Shown here: piece after piece, positions 17,388-25,641 of the stretch
How the letters are laid out: each line of letters opens with the position of its first letter
How positions within the stretch are numbered: the stretch's first letter is position 1
Source of the DNA: Acidobacteriota bacterium
GTDB lineage: Bacteria > Acidobacteriota > Vicinamibacteria > Vicinamibacterales > UBA8438
NCBI GenBank assembly: GCA_011523845.1
Contig: WTFV01000014.1
Coordinates: 1-49,417, forward strand
DNA length: 49,417 nucleotides
Direction of reading: 5' to 3'
Made by a program: the position numbers and the translations under genes
Notes under the pieces: generated by a model
What the model was told of the DNA's origin: nothing
Database searches by the model: none
Seen by the model: only the letters and a program-made list of their open reading frames with translations

Positions 17388-17573
17388 CCGTCTGGGGGGT
17401 ATCCATTCAACCGGAGTATCCGGCCGCCGATCTCCACGGGCTGTTCGCCGGTGGCCGCGCCAAGCTCGGCGGGCGCCCACGCACGAGTGGCGGTGTTGGC
17501 GGGACTTTCCGGGGCCGACGGCCGGTGATGAGGTCGTGGTAGCGCACGGGGTCGTGGGCAGACGAGGGCGCCG

Positions 17574-19022
17574 TCACTCGATCTCGATGAAGATCGGGTT
17601 CGAGTAGAACCAGAGATCGTGCCAGGGGTTCTCGTCGGGGCCGTCCATCGGCGGCTCGATGTCCTCGCTGCTCGTGCCGCGCACCCGGACGTAGAGATCG
17701 CGGTCCACCGCGGGCAGCACCGTCTCGACGGCGTAGCGGTCTCCGTCGCGGGCCAGCGCCTCGCGCGGGAACCGGGCGAAGACCCGCGTCGTGGGGTTGC
17801 GGTCGTTCGCCGGATCGGAGGTCGGTCCCCGCACCTCGCCCACGATCAGGTCGACCCGCCGGACGGCGGGGTTCTCGCCCGCCCCGTTCGCGGTCTCCGG
17901 GTCACGGAACGCGATGGTCGCGGTGACCTGCGCCCCGGGCGCGACCCGCAACGTGCCGCCCAGCCCGGCCTTGCGCCTCCCGCTCGCCAGGCTGACCTCG
18001 AGTTCGGTCACCAGGTCCCCCGCAACCGCGAACATGCGGCCGCGCCGCAGGCCGTCGAGGACGTCGGCGTAGGTCGGGCGCGCGTGGACCCAGGTCTTGT
18101 GGAACTCGCCGGGCCAGAAGTCGCTCCCGGCCCGCACCGGCTCGGTGTAGTGGAAATGCGAGTCGGACGAGGCCACGATCCAGAACCGGCGCCCCTCGCC
18201 GAGCAGCGCGTCCCACAGGCCGCCGACGATCGCCGTCATCTGGTCGAAGCCGCCGAGGGTCTGCGCCCCCGGGTTCCAGTAGGCGCCGCGGTACCGGCTG
18301 CGGCTGGTCGGCGACAGGGTGGCGGCCTGGTGGCCCGGCGCGCCCTCCATCCCGCGGTACACCTCCGGCGCCAGGTCGTTGTTCTCCCGGAGCTCCCACG
18401 GCTCGACGCGACCGTAGCGCCCGATCGCCTCGGCCGACCGGGAGGGGTGGTTCGCGAACAGGATCGGCAGCCTGTCCAGCCCCTGCATGTGCGCCAGCGC
18501 CTCTCGCCTGAGTCCCGCGGACTGCCGGCGCGGGTCCGGGGGCAGGGCCCAATCCTCGTTGTAGTCGAATCGGCTCTCGATCTCGAACAGCACCGACGCC
18601 TCGTCCGCGGCGTGGGGAACGATCAGGGTGTGGTGGTCCATGCCCGGCATGTTGAGCTCCATGCCGTAGAACTGCAGCACGTCGGGAACGAGCTCGCGCG
18701 ACAGGGTGAGCTCGCGGTACGCCTGCTCCAGGTTGACCTTGGAGTGGTAGGGGCCGCCGTGATCGGTCGTCACCATCCAGCGCAGGCCGAACCGCCGCGC
18801 CATCACCGCGTTGCGCGGCGTCGAGTAGAGCGCGTCCTGTCCCTTGATGGGGGTCGGCGGGCTGGTGCGGTAGTCGTAGCCCGTGCTCCAGTGGCTGTGG
18901 ATGTGCGAATCGCCGGCCAGCCATTCGCGGTCGGCGGCCGGCTGGGCCAGTGCGAGGGCGGCCGCCGCGCACAGCACGCAGGACCAGAGGAAACGCGGCG
19001 AGGGGGCGCTCTGCGAAGACAT
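17574..19022 (-). CDS. Secreted PHP-domain metal-dependent hydrolase
   Basis: A 482-residue protein with an N-terminal signal peptide (FLWSCVLCAAAALALA) and a PHP fold. The metal ligands are visible in GDSHIHSHWS (HxH), TTDHGG, FYGMELNMPGMDHHTLIV, FANHPSRS and ASSDSHFH. PHP proteins are phosphoesterases or related hydrolases; this exported branch often carries 'DUF3604'-like features and its substrate is unknown. The last 130 residues form a beta-rich domain (VTATIAFRDPETANG) typical of that branch. It is convergent with the receptor at 14895-17387 and lies 71 bases downstream of the phosphotransferase gene, so it may be co-transcribed with it. Confidence 0.85.
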   Translation of the reverse strand: MSSQSAPSPRFLWSCVLCAAAALALAQPAADREWLAGDSHIHSHWSTGYDYRTSPPTPIKGQDALYSTPRNAVMARRFGLRWMVTTDHGGPYHSKVNLEQAYRELTLSRELVPDVLQFYGMELNMPGMDHHTLIVPHAADEASVLFEIESRFDYNEDWALPPDPRRQSAGLRREALAHMQGLDRLPILFANHPSRSAEAIGRYGRVEPWELRENNDLAPEVYRGMEGAPGHQAATLSPTSRSRYRGAYWNPGAQTLGGFDQMTAIVGGLWDALLGEGRRFWIVASSDSHFHYTEPVRAGSDFWPGEFHKTWVHARPTYADVLDGLRRGRMFAVAGDLVTELEVSLASGRRKAGLGGTLRVAPGAQVTATIAFRDPETANGAGENPAVRRVDLIVGEVRGPTSDPANDRNPTTRVFARFPREALARDGDRYAVETVLPAVDRDLYVRVRGTSSEDIEPPMDGPDENPWHDLWFYSNPIFIEIE

Positions 19023-19093
19023 GACAGGTCATCCTACCGCGAATCTTCCGTTCAGGAGGTTGCTTCCGCGGGCCGGCGGCGGCACCGGGCGTC

Positions 19094-20293
19094 TCAATCG
19101 TTCGCCGTCGTGCGCAGGCGGCGCGAGAACCTGTACAGCCCGTGCGCGCACCGCGACAGCGTCGAGAGGGCGTTGCCGGCGGTCGGGAACGCGCTGCGAG
19201 CGGGCAGGAATTCTCCCGTATCCAGGTCTTCGAGCGCCGTCAGGATTCGCGCCAGCCCCGCGTGCGCCAGATCCCGGAGCCGCTGGTCCTTCATGTCGAG
19301 CCCGCCGCACCCCAGGACGCACGGCACCAGAGCCGTCAGCATGTTCTGTCGGTAGCTGCGCCAGCAATCCTCGAACGTGAAGTCCGTGACACCCAGGCGG
19401 CACAGGACGTCGTGGTACTCCCGCAGCGCTTCGCCCTCGACCCGGCGGCGAACGTCTATCGCCACGCTGGTCCCCAGGAAATACGCGACGTCGTGCACGC
19501 CCGCGCCCAGACCGCAGCCCTGCCAGTCGATGACGGCGAAATCCGTGTCGCCGGGGCCGAAGAACATGTTCTCGGCGCGGTAGTCGCCGTGAACCACCGT
19601 TGCGGGCGCGGCCGAGACGGCCGCGTAGTGCGCATCGACTCCGGGTCCCAGGGTCTCGGCCAGGCGCCGGGCCCGCGCCGGGATGTGGTCGGCGAAGCGT
19701 TCGAGCACGAGCGGAAGGCAGACCAGATAGGCGATCTGGAGGAAGCGCCTGTACTTCGGGCCATGGACGTCGCGACAACCGGCCAGGGACGGGTGATCGA
19801 CCGCGCCCCAGAACTGGCCGTGGAGTCCGGCAATCTCCCGTACCGCCAGCTTCGCCCGCCCGGCCGCGACACCGACGACCTGTGACGTCACCTCCATGTC
19901 CCGCAGGTCCTCGAGCACCAGGACGAACCGGTGGGTGGCTGCGTCGAAAGCGCTGTACAGAAGAGACGGCGTCCGAATCCGCGCCTGCGGCGCAAGCCGG
20001 CGATAGTACATGCACTCGCGTTCGTGCAGCGACAGCCATCTGGCGAACCGGAACGCGGTCCGGTCGTCGGTGGGCAGCTTGACGATGACGGTGGCGGGCG
20101 CCGCGGGGCCGTCAGCGGTGGTCAGATGACAGCGCAGGAGGCTGCCGAGTGCATTGGTCGCAGACCCGAGGCGTTCGACCACGACGTCCCTGATGCGCGG
20201 GGAATCGGATCCGGCCTTCGGGGCCAACGCACGCTGCATCCACTCGGGCGTGATTGCGTTCGGGCCGTCGGGGATGGCCGCGCGTTGCGTCAT
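19094..20293 (-). CDS. APH/ecdysteroid kinase-like phosphotransferase
   Basis: A 399-residue cytosolic kinase of the aminoglycoside phosphotransferase fold. The Brenner motif HGDYRAENMFF starts at about residue 235 and is followed by the metal-binding FAVIDWQGCGLG. The N-lobe has VIVKLPTD (the ATP lysine) and the helix FRFARWLSLHERECMYYRRLA. FVLVLEDLRDM is the hinge. The branch is that of EcKinase-like or CHK proteins with unknown small-molecule substrates. The ATG 20293 is chosen because it follows the upstream stop at 20307 by only 13 bases, so translation is coupled to the LpqC-type gene. No mutation of key residues is seen. Confidence 0.85.
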   Translation of the reverse strand: MTQRAAIPDGPNAITPEWMQRALAPKAGSDSPRIRDVVVERLGSATNALGSLLRCHLTTADGPAAPATVIVKLPTDDRTAFRFARWLSLHERECMYYRRLAPQARIRTPSLLYSAFDAATHRFVLVLEDLRDMEVTSQVVGVAAGRAKLAVREIAGLHGQFWGAVDHPSLAGCRDVHGPKYRRFLQIAYLVCLPLVLERFADHIPARARRLAETLGPGVDAHYAAVSAAPATVVHGDYRAENMFFGPGDTDFAVIDWQGCGLGAGVHDVAYFLGTSVAIDVRRRVEGEALREYHDVLCRLGVTDFTFEDCWRSYRQNMLTALVPCVLGCGGLDMKDQRLRDLAHAGLARILTALEDLDTGEFLPARSAFPTAGNALSTLSRCAHGLYRFSRRLRTTAND

Positions 20294-20306
20294 GTCGGAT
20301 TGCCCA

Positions 20307-21071
20307 TCACCGCGTGCGGGACTGCCCGCGAAAGAAGGAGACGATCCGCTGGCTGGTCCCGCGCGGGTAGACGTGGGCGCCGGCATGAATCCAGGTCATG
20401 ACCGGCGCAGCCGTACCGGCTCCGTACAGCGTGCAGCCGGCTCCGCAGGATGTCGTCGCGTCAACGCCGTTCACCTCGAGGGCGACGGCGATGGCGGCTT
20501 GCTGATCCGCGAAGCGAACCACCCGATCGCGCGTCCCGGCCACGTGCAGAACGGGCCTGGGCTGCTCCGGCCGCACCGAGCCGCGGAGGCGGGCCGCCAC
20601 CGGGGCGTACGCGGCGAACACGTCGGGGCGCTTCGCCCAGAGGAGATAGGTGAACATCCCGCCGTTCGAGTAGCCGGTGGCGTAGATGCGGTCGTCGTCG
20701 ATGCGATAGGTCTCGCGCAGCGACCGGAGCGCCACGTCGACGAGCTTCAGGTCGCGGTCGCCGTTGCCGCCGGGCTCCACCTGCCAGCCGAGGAGGCCGC
20801 GGCGCCGCTCGAGTCCCTGAAAGTACACGACGATCGCCTCGGGCCACGCCACGTGGATGTTCGTGTACTGGAAGTTCTGCATGTTGTCGCCGAATCCATG
20901 GAAGGACAGGACCAGCGGGGCTCCTTCCGCCGGCGGTGACGCCGGCGCGTAGACGATGGCTTCGCGCGTCACGCCGTCGACCTGCCAGCGCATGACCTCG
21001 GCCGCCGCCTCCCCGACGCCGGGAATCAGCAACAGGCCGATCAGGGTCACCTGCATCAGGCGCGTTCTCAT
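20307..21071 (-). CDS. LpqC/poly(3-hydroxybutyrate) depolymerase-type esterase
   Basis: A 254-residue secreted alpha/beta-hydrolase. The signal peptide is MRTRLMQVTLIGLLLIPGVG (residues 1-20). The nucleophile elbow is GYSNGG with S135, the acid is D182 in AGTRDRVV, and the base is H233 in WIHAGAHVYP. The oxyanion segment is SFHGFGDN. C209 and C213 could form a disulfide. Family members cleave polyhydroxyalkanoate or feruloyl esters; the exact substrate is not visible. GGAGG lies six bases before the ATG 21071. It is the first gene of a leftward operon with the phosphotransferase and perhaps the PHP gene. Confidence 0.85.
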   Translation of the reverse strand: MRTRLMQVTLIGLLLIPGVGEAAAEVMRWQVDGVTREAIVYAPASPPAEGAPLVLSFHGFGDNMQNFQYTNIHVAWPEAIVVYFQGLERRRGLLGWQVEPGGNGDRDLKLVDVALRSLRETYRIDDDRIYATGYSNGGMFTYLLWAKRPDVFAAYAPVAARLRGSVRPEQPRPVLHVAGTRDRVVRFADQQAAIAVALEVNGVDATTSCGAGCTLYGAGTAAPVMTWIHAGAHVYPRGTSQRIVSFFRGQSRTR

Positions 21072-21119
21072 CTGCAACCTCCACGTCCGCCCCGTGTTGA
21101 CTTCACGTTCGCCGGCGAC

Positions 21120-21206
21120 GCCCGGCAATCGTCGCCTGCGGCTCCGGTTGCCGCTCAACCAACCCTCGCCAGGAATCTGCTCCGTTCTGCGGCGCAGACT
21201 CCTGGC
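21120..21206 (+). repeat. Structured interspersed repeat R1, copy 1
   Basis: The core CAATCGTCGCCTGCGGCTC is shared with copies at 24546-24630 and, reversed, 42450-42530. The core is bounded by an inverted pair (CAATCG with CGGTTG here). A second hairpin GCCAGGA...TCCTGGC follows; the other copies keep or vary that stem with different bases. It lies between divergent genes. Confidence 0.65.
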
Positions 21207-21332
21207 CGCCGCGAAGGCCTCCTGCCGAGCATGGTCGAGGGTACCCCACCGCGACTTGAAAAGGCGCCTGCCCGTGGACGATCATGGGCGCACCCGTACA
21301 GTGGCGGACCCGAGCTCGGGGGGAGGATCAAA

Positions 21333-22448
21333 ATGCACCATGCCGCTCGTGCCGTGGTCGTCGCGGTTGTCGCGATTGTGCTTCTGGCGCCGGTCTCCGC
21401 GTCGGCTCAAGACTCCGCGCCCGCGCAGGAGCAGGTCCGAATCGACGCGGACGGGGCGGGGGAGTGGATGCTGCCCCGCACCCCCGACGGCCGGCCCGAC
21501 CTGCAGGGCTACTGGACGACCCAGACCTTCACGCCGCTCGAGCGGCCAGCGCACCTGGGCGACCGGGAGTTCTTCACGGAAGAGGAGGCTGCCTGGCTGC
21601 AGCAGGAGCTCACCGCCGAAGGTGTCGATCCGTCGGCGCGCGAGATTCTCGACATCATCGACATAGAGGATCGAGCGGAATTCCAGCGGTACAAGTATCA
21701 GGCGAACCGCACGCCGGACGAACGTCATCACATCCACTACGACAACGAGATCTGGCTGCGCACGCCGGTTCCGAAGGGACTGTCGAGCCGGCGGACGGCA
21801 TTGATCACGTATCCGCGGAACGGCCGAATCCCGCCGCTGACGCGGGCCGCCGCGGCGCGGACGGCCGCCGCGGCGGCCGCCCAGGGCGACCCGAGCGCGT
21901 TCGACAGCCACCTGACCCGGCCTCTGTCCGAGCGCTGTCTCGTCTGGTCGCACGAGGGACCGCCGATGATGCCGCCGTCCTACAACGACATTCACCAGAT
22001 CTTCCAGACGCCGGACCATGTCGTGGTGTTCTCCGAGCTGGCCACCAACGCCCCGCGCATCATCCCGCTCGACGGGCGACCGCACGTTCCGGACGCGATT
22101 CGCCAGTTTCCCGGCGACTCGCGCGGCCGCTGGGAGGGAGACACGCTGGTGGTCGAGACCCGCAACTACGCCGAGCGCAGACGCTTCCGGGGAGCCGGCG
22201 GCGCGCTGCACGTCGTGGAACGCTTTACTCGCATCAGCCCCGATCGGATTCACTACGAGTTCACGGTCACCGATCCGGAGACCTGGACGAGCCCGTGGAG
22301 CGTGGAGCTTCCGATGGTGAAGACCACCGGTCCGCTGTTCGAGTACGGGTGCCACGAGGGCAATCACGATATCCGGCACATTCTGGAGATTCACCGCAAC
22401 CTCGAACGGCAGGCGGCGGATGAAGCCTCCGAGACGGATTCCAGATAG
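21333..22448 (+). CDS. Secreted RGRWEGDTLV-family protein, paralogue A
   Basis: A 371-residue exported protein with signal peptide AVVVAVVAIVLLAPVSASAQ. I know this as a large paralogous family in Acidobacteriota without an assigned activity. Conserved blocks are DGRPDLQGYWTTQTFTPLER near 55, PRNGRIPPLT near 165, SERCLVW near 200, PRIIPLDGRPH near 245, GDSRGRWEGDTLVVETRNY from residue 261, RISPDRIHYEFTVTDPETWT and YGCHEGNHDI near the end. The beta-rich second half may be a lipocalin-like or sugar-binding fold, but this is a guess. GGGGGGAGG precedes the ATG 21333 by six bases. Paralogue B follows on the same strand after a repeat-rich gap. Confidence 0.75.
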   Translation: MHHAARAVVVAVVAIVLLAPVSASAQDSAPAQEQVRIDADGAGEWMLPRTPDGRPDLQGYWTTQTFTPLERPAHLGDREFFTEEEAAWLQQELTAEGVDPSAREILDIIDIEDRAEFQRYKYQANRTPDERHHIHYDNEIWLRTPVPKGLSSRRTALITYPRNGRIPPLTRAAAARTAAAAAAQGDPSAFDSHLTRPLSERCLVWSHEGPPMMPPSYNDIHQIFQTPDHVVVFSELATNAPRIIPLDGRPHVPDAIRQFPGDSRGRWEGDTLVVETRNYAERRRFRGAGGALHVVERFTRISPDRIHYEFTVTDPETWTSPWSVELPMVKTTGPLFEYGCHEGNHDIRHILEIHRNLERQAADEASETDSR

Positions 22449-22493
22449 GGTCCCGGCAGCCCGCGTCCCCCGGCGGCGCGGGTCGTGCGGGCA

Positions 22494-22529
22494 GTGGGAG
22501 CGGGCGAAAACAGTTGACGTCGGACGGCC
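22494..22529 (+). repeat. Repeat R3, first unit
   Basis: A 36-base unit beginning GTGGGAGCGGGCGAAAACAG and continuing TTGACG, then CGGACGGCC. It recurs 72 bases downstream with one T/C difference. The TTGACG inside each could serve as a -35 box, but no matching -10 is seen. Confidence 0.7.
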
Positions 22530-22565
22530 GTGCGCGGCGAGCGCGGTCATCGTCTGGCGGGCCTG

Positions 22566-22601
22566 GTGGGAGCGGGCGAAAACAGTTGACGCCGGACGGC
22601 C
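22566..22601 (+). repeat. Repeat R3, second unit
   Basis: A near-perfect second copy of the unit at 22494-22529: the same GTGGGAGCGGGCGAAAACAG start and CGGACGGCC end, with C in place of T between them. Confidence 0.7.
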
Positions 22602-22686
22602 AGCCGGGCGAGGATCGGGAGTTGAACGAACAGGCGCGGAGCCACGATCGTTGAAGCTTTCTAACGGCTGGCTCCTCGCAGGCTGG

Positions 22687-22790
22687 GAGCTTGCGCCGCA
22701 GAACGCAGCGAAGCGAAATTCTGCGACGCAAGGTCATGGAGCGGAGGGGACAGGCCGAACGCCGAGCCAGCGAGGCGTTTCGGGGCGCGA
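22687..22790 (+). repeat. Structured interspersed repeat R2, copy A
   Basis: It shares about 100 bases with 35913-36017. The first 30 are identical and start GGAGCTTGCGCCGCAG; GGTCATGGAGCG and GCCGAGCCAGCGAGGCG recur further on. The arms TTGCGCCGCAGAA and TTCTGCGACGCAA can pair around a 15-base loop, and CGCC/GGCG forms a second hairpin. Confidence 0.7.
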
Positions 22791-22814
22791 GTCGGGACTT
22801 ATCGGGGGTATGAA

Positions 22815-23927
22815 ATGAGGCGACGACTCCTTCAGTTGCTCGGTGTGGCGGCGTTGCTCGCGACCGTAACGGTGCTCCTGCAGCTCACCGCGGTTCCGGT
22901 GAGAGGGCAGGCGTCGGATGCGACCCCGTGGGGGCACCCGAACCTGGAGGGCATCTGGCTCGACGTGTACTCCACGCCCCTGGAACGGGATCCCGCGATC
23001 GGCGAGCGGGAGTTCGCCACCGACGAGGAGCGGGCCGCGCGGAACCAGGCTGCGCTCGCCCGTCCGCCGATCCTGCCCAGCGGGGCCTACAACACCGTCT
23101 ACACGTCGGCACGACCGGCTGGCCCGCGCACGTCGCTCGTCGTCGATCCGCCGAACGGGCGGATTCCCGCCCTCACGCCGGAGCAGGTGCGGCGGAACGA
23201 AATCGAGCAGGAGTGGCGCGTCATGCTCCTGCGCAACACCGAGACCTGCCGGTCCCAGGCGCCGCAGTGCGCCGGGGGAGAGTACGGGCCTCCGTCGCCC
23301 CGCCGGTACGAGACCACGCCCTACTACAACACGCGGGGCCGCATGAACCGCCACGACGGTCCGGAGGATCAGAGCCTGGGCGACCGGTGCATGTCGGGGC
23401 GCACGCCCGATCTGAACGGGTTCCGCCGCATCGTGCAGGGCGAGAATTCCGTCGCCATCGCCTACGACACCGGGCAGGGCCAGGGGTTCCAGCGCATGGT
23501 CAACCTGAGCGGAGACCATCCGCCGAGCAACATCCGCCTGCGGCACGGCGACTCTCGCGGCCGCTGGGAAGGCGACACGCTGGTCATCGAGACCACGAAT
23601 TTCTCGCACAAGTTCCCGTACCAGGGTGCGGCCGAGAACCGCCGGCTCGTCGAACGGTATACGCGGGTCGACGACGAGACGCTCGACTACGAGATGACGA
23701 TCGAGGATCCGACCGTGTGGGTGGCGCCGTGGACGATCCGGCAGGAGCTGAAGCGGCAGAGCGACCAGCAGAACCGGATCTACTACGAGCCCCGGTGCCA
23801 CGAAGGGAACTACGGGCTGCCGGCGTTGCTCCTCGGCTATCGTCTGGACGATCAGGCGTTCGCGGAAGGGCGCGGTCCGGACCCGGCCTCGTTCTCCATC
23901 TACGACGCCGACCGGCTGCAGCGCTGA
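22815..23927 (+). CDS. Secreted RGRWEGDTLV-family protein, paralogue B
   Basis: A 370-residue exported protein (signal MRRRLLQLLGVAALLATVTV). Family blocks are WGHPNLEGIWLDVYSTPLER, PPNGRIPALTPEQ, GDRCMSGRTPDLNGFRRIVQ, GDSRGRWEGDTLVIETTNF from about residue 245, VDDETLDYEMTIEDPTVW and YYEPRCHEGNYGLPALLLG. It is very close to paralogue D at 25642-26781, which sits in reverse orientation 2-3 kb away, so the two arose by recent duplication. Four cysteines around ETCRSQAPQCAGG and DRCM could form disulfides. GGGGG lies just before the ATG. Its function is unknown; export and paralogue number suggest a substrate-specific periplasmic role. Confidence 0.75.
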   Translation: MRRRLLQLLGVAALLATVTVLLQLTAVPVRGQASDATPWGHPNLEGIWLDVYSTPLERDPAIGEREFATDEERAARNQAALARPPILPSGAYNTVYTSARPAGPRTSLVVDPPNGRIPALTPEQVRRNEIEQEWRVMLLRNTETCRSQAPQCAGGEYGPPSPRRYETTPYYNTRGRMNRHDGPEDQSLGDRCMSGRTPDLNGFRRIVQGENSVAIAYDTGQGQGFQRMVNLSGDHPPSNIRLRHGDSRGRWEGDTLVIETTNFSHKFPYQGAAENRRLVERYTRVDDETLDYEMTIEDPTVWVAPWTIRQELKRQSDQQNRIYYEPRCHEGNYGLPALLLGYRLDDQAFAEGRGPDPASFSIYDADRLQR

Positions 23928-23944
23928 AGCCGGACGCACCCCAC

Positions 23945-23981
23945 AAAAAAAGGCCCGGCCTCGCAACTGCGAGACCGGGCC
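23945..23981 (-). terminator. Rho-independent terminator of the leftward DUF6152 operon
   Basis: A 13-base stem (GGCCCGGCCTCGC, 23952-23964, with GCGAGACCGGGCC, 23969-23981, one C-A mismatch) and a loop AACT. On the minus strand it is followed by seven T residues (23945-23951). It lies 32 bases after the DUF6152 stop. The convergent paralogue B ends 17 bases before the T tract on the other side. Confidence 0.85.
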
Positions 23982-24013
23982 CCTGAACTCCGACTCCGAC
24001 AGGCAGCGCCCGG

Positions 24014-24475
24014 CTACCTGGGATTCTCCACGGTGTCGACGCCGGGCCGCGCCAGCTCCCACGGGGCGCCCGTGCCGGACGACCCGAGAAACAGCCTCGT
24101 CCCGTCGGGGAACGTGATGTCCCGGCCGTTGGCCCGGTTGGTGCCGTCCTTCGCCTGATAGCCGTCGACGTTGACGTCGGTGCCGGGCATCAGCGAGCGT
24201 CTCGTGAAGCCCCGCCGGAACAGCACGTTCGGCGTGCCGCCCTCGAACGCCCATTCCTCCGTGGTGCCGTCGTCGAGCTCCACGTCGATGTGGATCCAGA
24301 CGTGGGGATTGACCCACTCGACGCGCGTGACCTTGCCGCTGAACTCGACCGGCCGGTCCGCGTCGAATTCCGCGGCGAACGCGTGATGCGCCTCGATTGG
24401 CGCGGCTGTTCCCACCAGGAACAAGCCGATACCGACGACCGCGCTCAAGCCTCCGATGAGTAGTTTCGTCCGCAT
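24014..24475 (-). CDS. DUF6152 family exported protein
   Basis: A 153-residue protein with signal peptide LIGGLSAVVGIGLFLVGTAA and then HHAFAAEFDADRPVEFSGKV, VEWVNPHVWIHIDV and EWAFEGGTPNVLFRRG, the hallmarks of DUF6152. The fold is thought to be a small beta barrel and the role is unknown. The HH after the signal and the WVNPH block could bind a metal; that is inference. AGGGAGG precedes ATG 24475. It is the last gene of a leftward operon with paralogues D and C, although a 172-base spacer containing repeat R1 separates it from C. In Acidobacteriota the DUF6152 and RGRWEGDTLV genes are often neighbours. Confidence 0.85.
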   Translation of the reverse strand: MRTKLLIGGLSAVVGIGLFLVGTAAPIEAHHAFAAEFDADRPVEFSGKVTRVEWVNPHVWIHIDVELDDGTTEEWAFEGGTPNVLFRRGFTRRSLMPGTDVNVDGYQAKDGTNRANGRDITFPDGTRLFLGSSGTGAPWELARPGVDTVENPR

Positions 24476-24545
24476 GAGTCTCTGCCTCCCTGCCCGCTGT
24501 TGTTTCGCACGCGGTTTTCGCATCCGACGGGTCCCCAAACATGGC

Positions 24546-24630
24546 CCGACAATCGTCGCCTGCGGCTCCGATTGCCGCCCAACCGGGCCTGCCTGGGAGT
24601 GCCGTCTACCGCGCAGACTCCCAGGCCCGG
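24546..24630 (+). repeat. Structured interspersed repeat R1, copy 2
   Basis: The core CAATCGTCGCCTGCGGCTCC ends in GATTG, completing a CAATCG/CGATTG stem. Next come CCGCCCAACCGGGCCTG and a second stem CCTGGGAGT/ACTCCCAGG around TCTACCGCGCAG. It lies upstream of DUF6152. Confidence 0.65.
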
Positions 24631-24647
24631 GCACGTGAACTGCTTCT

Positions 24648-25625
24648 CTACCGTCGATACCACTCGTGCAACGCATCGCCCGGCGGAATCTTGCGCGTAA
24701 TCTCCACGATGATGGTCTCGCCTTCCCAGCGCCTGACCAACTGTTCGCGGCGCAGGTTCCCGTACATGAACTCCTCGGCGAACTCGATGCAGGGGTAGTC
24801 CAGCACGGTGGCGTTCGGTTCCAGGCGGCGATAGAGCGGCATGGCGATCGACCAGGACTCGGTGAAGATCTCCGGATCCTCGATCGTCGCCTCGTACCAG
24901 ATGGCGTCCGGCGATATCGCCGAGTAGCGCTCGGTGAGCCGCAGGGCTTCACTGTGGAAGTTCCCGGCCCGATCGAGCCAGTTCTTGCCGTTGAAGTCCG
25001 TCACCTCGACCACCAGCGTATCGCCTTCCCACCGTCCGACCGAGTGTCCCATGTAGGTGTAGTCCGGCGGCAGATCGACCTCGTCCAGGTGGATGATGCG
25101 CGCCGCGTTCGAGAACGCGAAGTTCATGTGGATCTTGTTCGCGCCCTGGACGATCTGGAAGGGATAGGGCATGTACATCGCGCGCGGCGTGCCCGGCAGG
25201 TAGCACTTGAGCTCGGGATCGCGGTCGATCCAGTTCGCCCCGTTCTCCTGTTTCACCTGGAGCGCTTCCGGCCGGTAGGGAATGCGGCCGTCTCCCTGCA
25301 CGACCCCGATGGACCCGGGCACGCCGGCCGCGGCGCCCAGCGCCACCACCGGCGCGGCCGGCACCCTGGCGTACTCGTAGGGATAGACGCCCTCCTGCAT
25401 CACCATGCCCGGCAGCGCCTCGTGCGCCTCCAGATCCCAGTGCGCCTCGTTGAGGGCCTGCCATACGCCGTTGAAGTTCGGACGCCCGTCGGGGGTCTCC
25501 GCGGGCCGCGCCGCCTGGTCCTGACCCTGGCTGGCCGTGCTGGTCATCGCGACGGAGAGGACGGCGCCCATGCTGAACGCGGCAAGGGCCGTGACAACGG
25601 TCGAGACTCTAGAACGGTTTCCCAT
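24648..25625 (-). CDS. Secreted RGRWEGDTLV-family protein, paralogue C
   Basis: A 325-residue exported protein, the most divergent of the four. The signal is VVTALAAFSMGAVLSVAM. Family blocks are TPDGRPNFNGVWQAL, QGDGRIPYRPEAL, KCYLPGTPRAMYMPYPFQIV, NAARIIHLDEVDLPPDYTYM, GHSVGRWEGDTLVVEVTDFN and ISPDAIWYEATIEDPEIFT. The C-terminus repeats the core motif as RRWEGETIIVEITRKIPPGD. Three ATG codons lie in tandem at 25623-25631; the last is chosen because AAGGAG lies eight bases before it. It follows paralogue D after 16 bases, so the two share a transcript. Confidence 0.75.
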   Translation of the reverse strand: MGNRSRVSTVVTALAAFSMGAVLSVAMTSTASQGQDQAARPAETPDGRPNFNGVWQALNEAHWDLEAHEALPGMVMQEGVYPYEYARVPAAPVVALGAAAGVPGSIGVVQGDGRIPYRPEALQVKQENGANWIDRDPELKCYLPGTPRAMYMPYPFQIVQGANKIHMNFAFSNAARIIHLDEVDLPPDYTYMGHSVGRWEGDTLVVEVTDFNGKNWLDRAGNFHSEALRLTERYSAISPDAIWYEATIEDPEIFTESWSIAMPLYRRLEPNATVLDYPCIEFAEEFMYGNLRREQLVRRWEGETIIVEITRKIPPGDALHEWYRR

Positions 25626-25641
25626 CATCATCGCTCCTTGC

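Larger units (their letters stand above)
22449..22814. other. Repeat-rich gap between paralogues A and B
   Basis: About 366 bases without a gene. It holds two copies of a 36-base repeat (22494-22529 and 22566-22601) and one copy of repeat R2 (22687-22790), which ends 24 bases before the start of paralogue B. Confidence 0.7.

Noticed and set aside
13152..17480. A very long leftward open frame opposite the TonB receptor and over hsdM/phd
   Set aside because: Only its 13152-14355 part has homology (Phd, HsdM). The rest is the antisense of the receptor and is open only because of the high GC content.
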